Part shown: piece by piece, positions 33,973 through 43,093 of the stretch
Layout of the letters: each line of letters starts with the position of its first letter
How positions within the stretch are numbered: the first letter of the stretch is position 1
Assembly (NCBI RefSeq): GCF_002218085.1
Contig: NZ_BDUC01000008.1
Coordinates: 205,094 to 269,093 of the forward strand
Source of the DNA: Tolypothrix sp. NIES-4075
GTDB taxonomy: Bacteria; Cyanobacteriota; Cyanobacteriia; Cyanobacteriales; Nostocaceae
Length of the DNA stretch: 64,000 nucleotides
Direction: 5' to 3'
The notes under the pieces: model-generated
Database searches by the model: none
What the model was told of the DNA's origin: nothing
Seen by the model: only the letters and a program-made list of their open reading frames with translations
Position numbers and translations under genes: made by a program

Positions 33973-35142
33973 CTAACTTCCGTTTGTTCCCAACAATTCA
34001 GCGATCGCTTGCCGTTCGGCTGGGGTATGAGATGGTAGTGCTTGACGAGCATCGGTAATTAACCAGTCTAAAGCAGCAGCTTTGACATCTATCGACGCGC
34101 CAGTTTTATCAACGCAGTAACGCCCATACACCAGCTTATCAACCAAGCTTACCCCAGGACCCAGGCGCGAGTATTCAAAAATCACGCTGTTGTCTACGGT
34201 TGCCCCACTACATACCCAGCAATTGGGACCAATCATCGTCGGTCCGACTATTTTTGCGCCGTCTTCTATCCTGGTCATACCACCGATGTAAACTGGACCT
34301 GTGATATCCACTTTGTCCCAATTTACGGCAACATTTAAGCCAGTGTAGATTCCTGGGGCGACTTCGTGACCGGGAATTTGCACATTTTTAATTTCGCGTA
34401 ACAGCACACCGCGAATCGCCCGCCAATAATCTGGTACTTTACCAATATCTACCCATTCAAAATCCATCGGAATGGCGTAAAAGGGGGCAGCGATTTCCAC
34501 CAGTTTGGGAAATAATTCGCCACCGATGTCGTACTCTATGCCGGAGGGGATATAATTAAATACCTCTGGCTCAAAGATGTAAATACCAGTATTGATATTG
34601 GTACTCTTAGCTTCTTCTACTGACGGTTTTTCTTGGAATGCTTTGACGCGACCATCTTCATCGGTGACGACCACACCATAGCTAGAAACTTCTTCTAATG
34701 GGACAGATTTGGTAATAATGGTAGCGATCGACCCTTTAGATTTATGCCACTTAACCGCAGCTGATAAATCTAGGTCAATCAAAGCATCGCCGCACAACAC
34801 CACAAAGGTATCGTCAAAAAACGGCGAGAAGTCTTGGATACGCCGCATTCCGCCAGCCGAACCAATAGCTTCCCCTACCAGTTTACCTTCGTCATCAATT
34901 CGCCCTTCAAAGGAATATGCAATCTGCACGCCAAACCGCTGACCATCACGGAAATAGTTTTCAATTTCTTCAGCCAAATGGCTAACGTTAACCATAATTT
35001 GGTCAAAGCCGTGCTGACGTAACAGTTCTAGTAAAAATTCCATCACTGGCTTTTGCAGGATGGGAATCATCGGTTTGGGAGTTGTGTAGGTAATTGGACG
35101 CACGCGAGTACCTTTACCCGCAGCGAGAATCATCGCCTTCAT
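33973..35142 (-). CDS. Nucleotide-sugar pyrophosphorylase with left-handed beta-helix
   Basis: The N-terminus has the nucleotidyltransferase signature MILAAGKGTRVRPITYTTPKP. The C-terminal part (about residues 240-370) contains hexapeptide-repeat sequence (for example IGGMTRIEDGAKIVGPTMIG), so the enzyme activates a sugar-1-phosphate, probably mannose or glucose, to an NDP-sugar. The remaining end is Asp/Ala rich. The 389-residue length is normal. In this genome region it could feed the polysaccharide island 3 kb away, but it is also a common single gene. The exact sugar and nucleotide cannot be told by eye. Confidence 0.88.
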   Translation of the reverse strand: MKAMILAAGKGTRVRPITYTTPKPMIPILQKPVMEFLLELLRQHGFDQIMVNVSHLAEEIENYFRDGQRFGVQIAYSFEGRIDDEGKLVGEAIGSAGGMRRIQDFSPFFDDTFVVLCGDALIDLDLSAAVKWHKSKGSIATIITKSVPLEEVSSYGVVVTDEDGRVKAFQEKPSVEEAKSTNINTGIYIFEPEVFNYIPSGIEYDIGGELFPKLVEIAAPFYAIPMDFEWVDIGKVPDYWRAIRGVLLREIKNVQIPGHEVAPGIYTGLNVAVNWDKVDITGPVYIGGMTRIEDGAKIVGPTMIGPNCWVCSGATVDNSVIFEYSRLGPGVSLVDKLVYGRYCVDKTGASIDVKAAALDWLITDARQALPSHTPAERQAIAELLGTNGS

Positions 35143-35775
35143 AAAAATTTATTCCTCAACCACAAGCCAGTTTACTTTCATCGAATGATACTTAATCATC
35201 AGTTTATTTTTGCTCTAAGTCATCCTTAAAAGCACGGATAACACAAATGTTAGCTTTACGTGTAAGCATAAGCTCCCGCAAGATGACAAGCGATCGGTTA
35301 TCTTTTCAATTTACTCGGATTTTGGGGTTTGCATTTATCAAAATCTGTAAATCATCTATGTTCCTCCCGTTACACTTGCGCCAACTAACCCTGAAAGAAC
35401 TGCGTACACCTGTACAAATGAAAATCTCTTCTTCGCCAATCATAAGCAGGTGCTACAACAGGGGGAACCCCAACGCCAGATGCCTCAACGTTCGTGACCT
35501 TTGCACGGCACTGCCTTTGCAACGCACTGCCTGTTCTTTCACGGCAGATGCTCCAATGAGTGGAAACCCCAAGACCCAACTCTAGAGCTAGTCCCCCATC
35601 GATCGCTCGCTTACCGCCCTTCTCCCAAAGAAAGACGCTGCGCGAACGGGTTCGCCACTTTGCTGTTTCGGAGGAAACCTTAAGAGGTGCAAGTGGACTC
35701 ACCAAGACGGGGGCTGGTCTGACCGCACTGCCTCCCCTTTTTCCTTTCCCCCTCTTTGAAGTCAGGTACATTCGA
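35143..35775. repeat. Gene-free stretch holding a long dispersed GC-rich element
   Basis: Positions 35538-35745 match the element at 5211-5331 at both ends: TTCACGGCAGATGCTCCA, CCCCAAGACCCAACTC and later CGCACTGCCTCCCC. The copy here has an extra internal piece with CGCTGCGCGAACGGGTTCGC. The left part is AT-rich and should contain the promoter of the pyrophosphorylase gene. Open frames in this stretch are repeat-derived. Confidence 0.7.
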
Positions 35776-36579
35776 TCAGGTATTGGGAGAATTTGAGAGT
35801 AAGCGAATTTTAATTTCCTGATAGAATTCTTCTTGACATAGTTCTACCTTAGATTGAGCCGAGAGCAGTAGTAATGCCCAGAAAACGCTGACTAGATGAC
35901 TGTGTTTTGATTTATGTGCCGAACTGTTGTGATATGGTTTCTTTGTCTGAGTCCACAATTCTACTAACTGTTCCAAATTCAGCCAATTTTCTGACAAGCA
36001 CAATTTTGTGGCTGACAGATGCAATACTTCCTCCAGTTCTTGTGCCACTTCCGTCAGATTTTCCTGGTGAGCTAACTCTAGTGCTGCCCGCATACTTTGG
36101 ATGCTGGGCTGACGCCGGGGACGGATAGGTTTGCTGACTTTCTGTACAAGTTTGAGTTGATTCTCCATGATCTGCAATTGCTCGATCAACTCTTGGAGAG
36201 TCACGCGGCGTTTTGGCGGTGGCATCGCTGCCGGACGACGGCGCAATGCCCGTTCTAATGGCAACCGATGACCCGAATATACTAACCCCGGATCGTTGTC
36301 TGGGAGTATATCATCTAGTACAACGTCTGGTTCATCTGCTGCTGCTTGCATTTGCATCAAGGTGTTTGCCTTGAACAACACCAGCATCGATGCTGACAAA
36401 AAAGCCTGCCCGGATTGCGATAAATCAGCTTCATAGCCAATGCGTGTTGTCTCCGGTGCCATTAATTCTAAGTAACGGTCAATTACCTCAATTACCTGCA
36501 CATCCCAAGGGTCAATTTCCCCCTGTTCGGCTTGGTGAATCAGGTGTGCAATTGTTTCCAATAGCTCGGCAGCATCCAT
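35776..36579 (-). CDS. scpA: Segregation and condensation protein A
   Basis: ScpA is the kleisin that bridges SMC heads during chromosome condensation. The N-terminal pattern LLETIAHLIHQAEQGEIDPWDVQVIEV matches the family, as does AGQAFLSASMLVLFKANTLM-like sequence (SGQAFLSASMLVLFK). The middle is acidic and Pro/Arg-rich, and a C-terminal winged helix follows. I set the start at the ATG at 36579, not the upstream TTG. Length of about 267 residues is usual for cyanobacteria. scpB and smc are elsewhere. A LapA-domain gene ends 50 bases upstream on the same strand. Confidence 0.9.
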   Translation of the reverse strand: MDAAELLETIAHLIHQAEQGEIDPWDVQVIEVIDRYLELMAPETTRIGYEADLSQSGQAFLSASMLVLFKANTLMQMQAAADEPDVVLDDILPDNDPGLVYSGHRLPLERALRRRPAAMPPPKRRVTLQELIEQLQIMENQLKLVQKVSKPIRPRRQPSIQSMRAALELAHQENLTEVAQELEEVLHLSATKLCLSENWLNLEQLVELWTQTKKPYHNSSAHKSKHSHLVSVFWALLLLSAQSKVELCQEEFYQEIKIRLLSNSPNT

Positions 36580-36630
36580 CAACAAGTCCTAAGTAAGTCG
36601 GTGTTTTAGTGGATAAATTGAACTGTAGAC

Positions 36631-37011
36631 TTATTGGACGTTGCTAGAGTGTGTGTTCGGCACATTCGTCTCTGTTTCTTTTGTTGAGGAATCAGAGGAA
36701 GGAGGTAGCGCAAGTTGTAAAGATTGAACTTCGGCTTGGTACTGTTCAATTTTGGACTCTAGTTCTTGAATTCGGACATTTTGTTTGCGTTGTGGATTAG
36801 ACAATAGTTGTCGTTGCAATTGTGTCCACATACTAAATAGCCACGCAAAAACTGCGCCTAAGCCAGTCGCTAGTAGCAACTCAACAGCTATCGGTGCTTG
36901 CACCTGCACTCCAGGAACAATATAAATTGTTGCTAGTTTGGTGTTCTCTATAGTAAATAAAGCCAAAGCTAAACAAAAGATAAAAATTATTAAAAAATTT
37001 ACTTGTTTCAT
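36631..37011 (-). CDS. LapA-domain (DUF1049) membrane protein
   Basis: This 126-residue protein has two membrane helices: residues about 4-24 (FLIIFIFCLALALFTIENT) and about 40-62. The segment with NTKLATIYIVPGVQVQAPIAVELLLATGLGAVFAWLF fits the LapA/DUF1049 family. A coiled-coil (about 80-108) and a Ser/Thr/Asn-rich tail follow. It is an inner-membrane protein of unknown cellular role. It precedes scpA on the same strand with 51 bases between, so cotranscription is possible. Confidence 0.85.
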   Translation of the reverse strand: MKQVNFLIIFIFCLALALFTIENTKLATIYIVPGVQVQAPIAVELLLATGLGAVFAWLFSMWTQLQRQLLSNPQRKQNVRIQELESKIEQYQAEVQSLQLALPPSSDSSTKETETNVPNTHSSNVQ

Positions 37012-38457
37012 TTGTTACTTTTTTCTACGTAATTCATGAGATGCTAATACTGCCTTGACATTGGCAATCAATATTATTCTGAATTGTCAGTGGCGATTGT
37101 GCAACTTTTGATTGCTAGCATTTTTAATAATTGCTTTCGTTGCACGTCTACAACCAAATAAGTCAGTATAACATGCTATTTTTATACTATTACTTGGATA
37201 AAATGCAGTAACTTAAATAACCTAATTTACTAGTTATACGTGTTTTTCGCAAGGTATATAATAAAATACCCTCAGATTTTCTTGTAACCGCGCTACGGTG
37301 CAGGCTCTTGAGAAAGCTTATTCTCAAGAGTAAGGCTAAGGGGATAGTTGTGAATCGCACTCCATGACCTGTTGGGATGCTTGACTCATGCGATCGCAAT
37401 TTCTGTTTGGGTCGGCGGGAGATATTGCTACCTCCTGTCTTTCTTTCAAAACCGTGCGTGAAAGTTTCCCTTCACACGGCTCCTCAATGACTTGACCTTT
37501 TTAGTATAAAATATAACTTTATTTTCGGCTGATTCCTGGAAGCGATCGCGCAAGTACCAGAAAAAATTCTATCAAAAGTTAGTAGTTTACGGAACCAAAG
37601 CAATGATACCTTTAAAATGGGTAATATCAGCTTTTTTTCATGTTTAGGCTGAATGTTAATAATTGTACAAAGAATATTTCAGCTAGAAAAACATTTTGAT
37701 CGGTAGGGGGCTGGGAACCTCCTTCGTTTATTGCTACTTACTTGGTATTGTTTAGGTAAAAAAGGCTGGGTATTGCTTGCTTGCAATCCTAGTGTTAAGT
37801 AGACCACAGTAGGGAGATGAGAGTAAAACAGGAGTAAACGTAATTAAGCGCGTCTTATCTTGAGAATTCTTCTTTTTTCTAATGGTGCTGGTATCGGCTT
37901 TGTAAAACTTTGAAAATAAAATCAGATGAATATATAAAGTTTTTGTGTATTTTCTGGTTGATTGAGCGTTATAGATTGTATTGGTTTTGTTAATTAAGCT
38001 TATGTTTGATAGTCAAAATACAATCATGTTAGAATTACTTACCGATATTAGTAAAAGGCTTATTGGGTAGTTCTACGATAGTGATTCATATGAACTTAAT
38101 AATTCTCGGAAAAACAGACGGGCTATTTAAAGACTAAATAAAGAATCTATCTAAACAATGGTCATTTTTACAGGATCTTATATTCTAGATATTGAATCCA
38201 CCTCCAAAAAGCTAGAACAAAAAAGTGGAGTTATTTTTTTAGATTTCTCTAAGAACTAGCATTGTTACTTTTTTGTACATTTTTTATAAAAAGTTTTGAA
38301 AGATGTGCATTTGCCTAGAAAGCAAGTTATAGTTTCATGTTTTCCACCTAATTAACATCACCTTTTTGGAGCATAAAATAAGATTCGGGAAAAGTCTTTG
38401 GCTTGATAGCTTATGATGTCAGGTCGGCAATCTACCACTGTATAAGCCCAAAAACAT
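37012..38457. other. Large gene-free region before hepC
   Basis: About 1.45 kb with no supported open frame. The left third contains a group II intron remnant (37406-37490). The rest is AT-rich with scattered TA-rich stretches. It must hold the hepC promoter and perhaps a long untranslated leader; hep genes in Anabaena are induced during heterocyst formation. I find no tRNA or other RNA gene. Confidence 0.55.
37406..37490 (-). ncRNA. Group II intron domain V-VI remnant
   Basis: On the minus strand, 37482-37449 folds as a standard domain V. The lower stem is AGCCGT with ACGGTT (the AGC triad included). There is a two-base bulge GC. The upper stem GTGAAGG pairs with CTTTCAC and closes a GAAA tetraloop. 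Next to it, GGAGGTA and TATCTCC form a second hairpin with a GCAA loop, fitting domain VI. No reverse-transcriptase frame and no GTGCG-type 5' end was found upstream on that strand, so this is probably a broken intron. Confidence 0.7.
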
Positions 38458-39306
38458 ATGACAATTTCCATAATTCCATCTTTAGAGAATTACTATACTG
38501 TGACCAAGCAAGACCAGGATCGTAGTTCATACTGCACACTCCAGTGGCGAAGAGGTCAATTGTTGGTGAAAGCTCCTGGACAAGTCTTGCAGCCATATCT
38601 GCCTTCACTGGATAAAGAGCAATCCTTGGTAAAGTGCTTGGAACATTCGCCAGTAAGTTTGGTTCGCATAGATCCAAAGCTGGGTGAGTACTGGCTAAAA
38701 GTTTGGGCAAGTGCGTGTGAACAAGCGTCGAAGCCAATATTTTTACGCATACCCTCTGCCGAACAGCTATCCAAACAAGGTAGTCCGTGGAGATGGTTGC
38801 AACGGCTATTTGACTGGATTGTTGCCTTGGTATTTTTGCTTGCAGTCAGTCCGGTAATGCTGATATTAGTTTTGCTGATGCGTGTTTACTCGCCAGGAGC
38901 ATTTTTTGAGCGTGAGTGGCGCGTAGGAAAACGCGGTAAACTGTTTCAGGCGATCAAGTTTCGCACAACTGCGGTAAACAAAAAAATCTTAGAAGATAAA
39001 GCGATGTCTGACTCAGGTTCGCTTTGCGTCTATGCTTGCGCCAACAATTTCTCTCTCACAGAAGATGAGCAAAACGTCACACGCCTAGGGCATTGGATGC
39101 GTAAATACAATATAGATAATTTACCACAGTTATTTAATGTTCTACAGGGCGAAATGAGTTTAGTCGGACCGCGTTGCTGGACTTTGGAAGAAGCTGTGCG
39201 GTTAAGTTCGGAAAAACAACGAGAACTCAATAAACTGCCAGGAATTACAGGTTCTTGGGAGGTAGAGACATCAAACAAGTTGCATTTGGATAGTCAAACA
39301 TCGTGA
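38458..39306 (+). CDS. hepC: HepC-like polyprenyl-phosphate sugar-1-phosphate transferase
   Basis: The 282-residue protein ends in a bacterial sugar-transferase domain: one membrane helix (about 117-142, WIVALVFLLAVSPVMLILVL), then FEREWRVGKRGKLFQAIKFRT and NIDNLPQLFNVLQGEMSLVGPR. Such enzymes attach the first sugar phosphate to undecaprenyl phosphate. The N-terminal 110 residues are soluble and of unknown role. The size, layout and position immediately before a hepA-like ABC exporter match hepC of the Anabaena heterocyst envelope polysaccharide region, where it is needed for the protective outer layer around nitrogen-fixing cells. Confidence 0.85.
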   Translation: MTISIIPSLENYYTVTKQDQDRSSYCTLQWRRGQLLVKAPGQVLQPYLPSLDKEQSLVKCLEHSPVSLVRIDPKLGEYWLKVWASACEQASKPIFLRIPSAEQLSKQGSPWRWLQRLFDWIVALVFLLAVSPVMLILVLLMRVYSPGAFFEREWRVGKRGKLFQAIKFRTTAVNKKILEDKAMSDSGSLCVYACANNFSLTEDEQNVTRLGHWMRKYNIDNLPQLFNVLQGEMSLVGPRCWTLEEAVRLSSEKQRELNKLPGITGSWEVETSNKLHLDSQTS

Positions 39307-39608
39307 TTTACTTATGATGTCAGACGTTTACGTAGTAGGATACTAATTATTCAATGTATAAAGTTTTCAATCCATGCGGGTCGGTTCGTAAAGCAAATGT
39401 CTCAAAAATTAATTGATGGCAGTTATACTGGTTGCTTCCACAAATTCACACCCTGCAACTTTATTCTTGTCCTGACATCTCCAAAGCTTTCTGTACCAAT
39501 GTGCGGTAATTGATGACTTCATTTGCCGCGCTATTTCCTAAGCAAGTTTTCTGTATAGTACTGAGATCGCTTTGTCTAGCTTGATAAAATTTTGTATAAA
39601 AAATACTT
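39307..39608 (+). promoter_or_regulatory. Upstream region of the hepA-like gene
   Basis: A 302-base gap between hepC and hepA on the same strand. Anabaena hepA is driven by its own developmentally regulated promoter in the matching gap. I see AT-rich sequence (TATAGTACTGA, TTTTGTATAAA near 39590) but no certain site. Confidence 0.45.
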
Positions 39609-41459
39609 ATGAGTTTAAAACTTTCGCAATCATTTCGCAATTTGTTTAAGACTACCAAGTTTTGGGAGAAAAACTATTTAATATTGCGAGAGTTTAAACA
39701 CTTTCGTAAAATCACCATTCTGGCTTTAGTTTTTTCATTTTTGGGTGCAACATTTGAGGGTTTTACTATCGGTTTTTTGTTGCAGTTTTTGCAAGGGTTA
39801 ACGACTCCAAATGCCAAGCCAATTCAGACAGGAGTTGCCTGGTTTGATATCTGGGTTCTGGCTTCTAATGCATCGCCAATTCGTCGTCTATACCAAATAT
39901 CTATTTTAATTTTATTGAGTACCTGGATTCGGGCAGGATTCAATTATTTGGCACAGGTATACACTGAGTTAGTACAATTACATCTGGGCGATCGCTTGCG
40001 GAGGCGAATTTTTGAACAGCTGCAATCCTTGCCACTCAGTTACTTTTCTAAAACTCGTACTGGCGAACTTATTAATACCATTACAACAGAAATTGAGAGA
40101 ATAAAGCAGTGGTTTAGTGGTGCAGCTTTTCTGCTAACCAGAGCAATAACAGCTACTGTCTACTTTATCTCAATGTTTGTGCTGTCCTGGCAGCTTTCTA
40201 TTATTTCATTGTTACTATTTACCCTGGTGGGAGTGGGATTGTCAACCCTGAATGCCAGAGCGCGAGAAACAAGTTTTGCAGTTTCGGCTGCTAACGGTCA
40301 ATTTACTTCAACAGCAATGGAATTTATTAACGGTATTCGCACCGTGAATGCATTTGCTACTCAAGAATTTGAGCGCCGGCGCTTCCATAAAGCTAGTGAT
40401 AATGTAGTAAGTGCCTCAACGAAAGTAGTATTAACTTTTGCAATGGTAAGACCTCTGGCAGAAGGTATAGCCAGCACGATTCTCATCGGTATGATTATTT
40501 TTGCGTTTACTATTTTTGTTGTTAATGGAACACTACAAGTTGCTTCATTACTGACATTCTTCTTTGTATTGTTTCGGATCGTGCCAATCGTCCAGGATTT
40601 TAATGGAGTCAGAGCCGGTCTTAGTACACTGCAAGGTTCAGCAGATAATATTAAAGAGCTTTTGAGAACTGACAATAAACATTATTTGCAAAACGGTACA
40701 ATTCAATTTGCTGGCTTAAAGCATTCCATTGACGTAGTATCTGTGGATTTTGGCTACGATCCCAGTCATCTAGTGCTCAACAATGTTACCCTCACCATTG
40801 AACAGGGAAAAACCACAGCGTTGGTAGGAGCAACCGGTGCTGGTAAAAGTACGCTGATTGATTTAATTCCCCGATTTTACGATCCTACAGAAGGTCATGT
40901 GCTGATTGATGGAGTTGATTTGCGGCAGTTTGAAATCAACTCACTGCGGAGCAAAATGGCTGTGGTCAGTCAGGATACATTTATTTTCAACACTTCTGTC
41001 TGGAATAATATTGCTTACGGTACACAAGGGGCAACTCAAGCTGAAATCAAAGAAGCAGCTCGACTAGCGAATGCACTGGAATTTATTGAAGAAATGCGAG
41101 AAGGTTTTGAAACACAACTTGGCGATCGCGGAGTTCGATTATCTGGAGGACAACGACAGCGGATTGCGATCGCTCGTGCTTTATTGCGCGATCCAGAAAT
41201 TCTGATTTTGGACGAAGCAACCAGTGCCTTAGATTCTATGACCGAGCGCTTGATTCAGGAGTCTTTAGAAAAACTTTCTCTAGGTCGAACAGTAATTGCG
41301 ATCGCTCACCGTCTCTCCACCATCGCTCAAGCAGATAAAGTCGTAGTACTCGAAGGAGGACGTATAGTAGAGCAGGGCAAATATCAAGAATTACTACAGC
41401 GACACGGCAAGCTTTGGGAATATCACAAGACACAATATGAAATGGGTCAAGTAGAGTAG
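39609..41459 (+). CDS. hepA: HepA-like ABC exporter (fused membrane and ATPase domains)
   Basis: A 616-residue half-transporter: six membrane helices in residues about 30-330, then an ATPase domain with Walker A GATGAGKST, Q-loop VVSQDTFIFN, signature LSGGQRQRIAIARAL, Walker B ILILDEATSALD and H-loop IAHRLSTIAQ. It should work as a homodimer moving lipid-linked or free glycan across the plasma membrane. Its place 302 bases after the hepC-like gene, and length close to Anabaena HepA, support the name. HepA is essential for depositing the heterocyst polysaccharide layer. Without the neighbour, MsbA/lipid-flippase type would be the neutral call. Confidence 0.88.
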   Translation: MSLKLSQSFRNLFKTTKFWEKNYLILREFKHFRKITILALVFSFLGATFEGFTIGFLLQFLQGLTTPNAKPIQTGVAWFDIWVLASNASPIRRLYQISILILLSTWIRAGFNYLAQVYTELVQLHLGDRLRRRIFEQLQSLPLSYFSKTRTGELINTITTEIERIKQWFSGAAFLLTRAITATVYFISMFVLSWQLSIISLLLFTLVGVGLSTLNARARETSFAVSAANGQFTSTAMEFINGIRTVNAFATQEFERRRFHKASDNVVSASTKVVLTFAMVRPLAEGIASTILIGMIIFAFTIFVVNGTLQVASLLTFFFVLFRIVPIVQDFNGVRAGLSTLQGSADNIKELLRTDNKHYLQNGTIQFAGLKHSIDVVSVDFGYDPSHLVLNNVTLTIEQGKTTALVGATGAGKSTLIDLIPRFYDPTEGHVLIDGVDLRQFEINSLRSKMAVVSQDTFIFNTSVWNNIAYGTQGATQAEIKEAARLANALEFIEEMREGFETQLGDRGVRLSGGQRQRIAIARALLRDPEILILDEATSALDSMTERLIQESLEKLSLGRTVIAIAHRLSTIAQADKVVVLEGGRIVEQGKYQELLQRHGKLWEYHKTQYEMGQVE

Positions 41460-41514
41460 CTACCATTGAGCGAATGGGCAGCCTGCCAAATCGATAAATT
41501 GACGTTCTCTAAAA

Positions 41515-41544
41515 TGCAGAACCTTTATTAAACAAGGTTCTGCA
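41515..41544. terminator. Stem-loop after the hepA-like gene
   Basis: TGCAGAACCTT pairs exactly with AAGGTTCTGCA around a loop of about eight bases, 56 bases after the hepA stop. The T-run after it is short, so termination may be partial. Confidence 0.6.
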
Positions 41545-41649
41545 TTTCCCAAAGTCCTCGTCCCCAAGCGAATAAATTTAAATAATACTTAGATCGCATT
41601 CCCCAAAACAGGGTGTTATTATATTTATCAAAAATTAGTAATAATAGTT

Positions 41650-43071
41650 ATGACAAAATCAATTTCTTCTAAAAACAATACTTATTTTACTACATCCAAT
41701 GTCGCTTCAAAATCGCCACATCCTCAAACACTTTTCTGTATAGCCCATGACTTACCACCCTTGAGAGAACCGATTGCCATCAGAGCAAAAAAATTGTTAA
41801 CACAATTCCAAAAACATTGGCAAATTAGTATATTAACAGGGACAGAAAATGGTTATTTGAATGAAGCTGCTAGCGTCGAATTTGTTAAAAGCTGGTATCC
41901 AAAACGTTTAATTGAACTTATCGGCAAGCTGAAACTAGATAAATTCTTAATGTTCTTGATATGGCCAGATAGCAAAATTTTTTGGTTTATTCCGGCATTA
42001 ATAAAAGGGTATCAGTTAATTAAGCGGCAGAACTGTAGCGCTATTTTTGTATTTATGATGCCTTACTCAGCCGGTTTAGTAGGAATTGCCCTGAAGTGGC
42101 TTACAGGTTTGCCTTTAGTGTTGAGCTTGGATGACTCGCTTAGTTGCACTGATATGCATCCAGTTTCTGCTAGTTGGCTGCATCATCAGCTAGAACGATG
42201 GCTAGAAAATTTTTATGTGCGTCAAGCTGATGCAATAGTTTACGTTTCCCAATTTAATCTGGAACTTGTCAAAAAACGACAACCGAAATCCCAACAATCA
42301 AAGTTTCACTTGATTCGTTGCGGTGCCGATCCGTTGGATTTTTCCACCCCCGTTGATTCGGTAGTTAGCGAATCGTTCAAAATTGTTTATACTGGCGGCA
42401 TGAATGGCTGGTATGACTTTTATCATCGCCCTGAAGAACACACACTACCTAAAAAACTTTACAGAGCTTGGATGAAGTTAGGCAGCTATGAACGGATAAA
42501 AATCGATTACCGCAGTTCTAGTCCGATTTTTATTGGCAAAGCAGCGCAGCAAGCGATGTCCCAAAATCCTAACTGGGAGGACAAGATTCATGTAAAAGTC
42601 TACGGAAACAGCTTCCCGGAATCTGTAGTACAAAAGGTGTTGCAAAATCAAAATCTGACAGATGTCGTTTCCGTCTTCGGTGCTTTACCCCACTCCCAAG
42701 CAATTCAAAATGCCAGACAAGCAGACCTTTTACTGATAACTTTGCCCAATCGAACAGATGGATCTTCTGGAGGACGGATTTCATGTAAAACTTACGAATA
42801 TCTGATGAGCGATCGCCCAATTTTAGCAGCAGTACCTAAAGGTGAAAACTGGGATTATTTAAAGGATAAACCAGGAGTTTGGCTAGTTGAACCAACAGAT
42901 ACAGAAGCAATGGCTCAAGTAATTGCCCAAGTAGCCGCAGCAAAATTTTCAGGTAGTCCCCTGACATTTGATCGAACTGCTCTCCAACAAGAACTTAGCT
43001 ACATAAACTTAGTTGAAAATTACTTCCAAATTTTAGACAAAGTTTGCTCAAATTCAACCGTTACTAACTAA
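41650..43071 (+). CDS. GT4-like glycosyltransferase
   Basis: A 473-residue soluble or membrane-associated transferase with a two-domain GT-B look. The C-terminal half contains GGRISCKTYEYLMSDRPILA, the conserved loop region that binds the nucleotide sugar in this group, and an LRCGADPLDF-like strand (LIRCGADPLDFS) at the domain boundary. The N-terminal half carries a hydrophobic stretch (LVGIALKWLTGLPLVLSL) likely to sit at the membrane. Length exceeds the usual 370-400. It follows hepA by 190 bases on the same strand, in line with the glycosyltransferase genes that follow hepA in Anabaena. Donor and acceptor are unknown. Confidence 0.82.
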   Translation: MTKSISSKNNTYFTTSNVASKSPHPQTLFCIAHDLPPLREPIAIRAKKLLTQFQKHWQISILTGTENGYLNEAASVEFVKSWYPKRLIELIGKLKLDKFLMFLIWPDSKIFWFIPALIKGYQLIKRQNCSAIFVFMMPYSAGLVGIALKWLTGLPLVLSLDDSLSCTDMHPVSASWLHHQLERWLENFYVRQADAIVYVSQFNLELVKKRQPKSQQSKFHLIRCGADPLDFSTPVDSVVSESFKIVYTGGMNGWYDFYHRPEEHTLPKKLYRAWMKLGSYERIKIDYRSSSPIFIGKAAQQAMSQNPNWEDKIHVKVYGNSFPESVVQKVLQNQNLTDVVSVFGALPHSQAIQNARQADLLLITLPNRTDGSSGGRISCKTYEYLMSDRPILAAVPKGENWDYLKDKPGVWLVEPTDTEAMAQVIAQVAAAKFSGSPLTFDRTALQQELSYINLVENYFQILDKVCSNSTVTN

Positions 43072-43093
43072 CTGACAATGTAAAAAGTTAATC

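Noticed and set aside
35247..35796. Several overlapping open frames near 35.5 kb
   Set aside because: They cover a dispersed repeat matching 5211-5331, overlap on both strands and have no conserved protein motif.
37190..37399. Open frame of 69 codons next to the intron remnant
   Set aside because: Short, low-quality composition, overlapping structured non-coding sequence and without a ribosome site.
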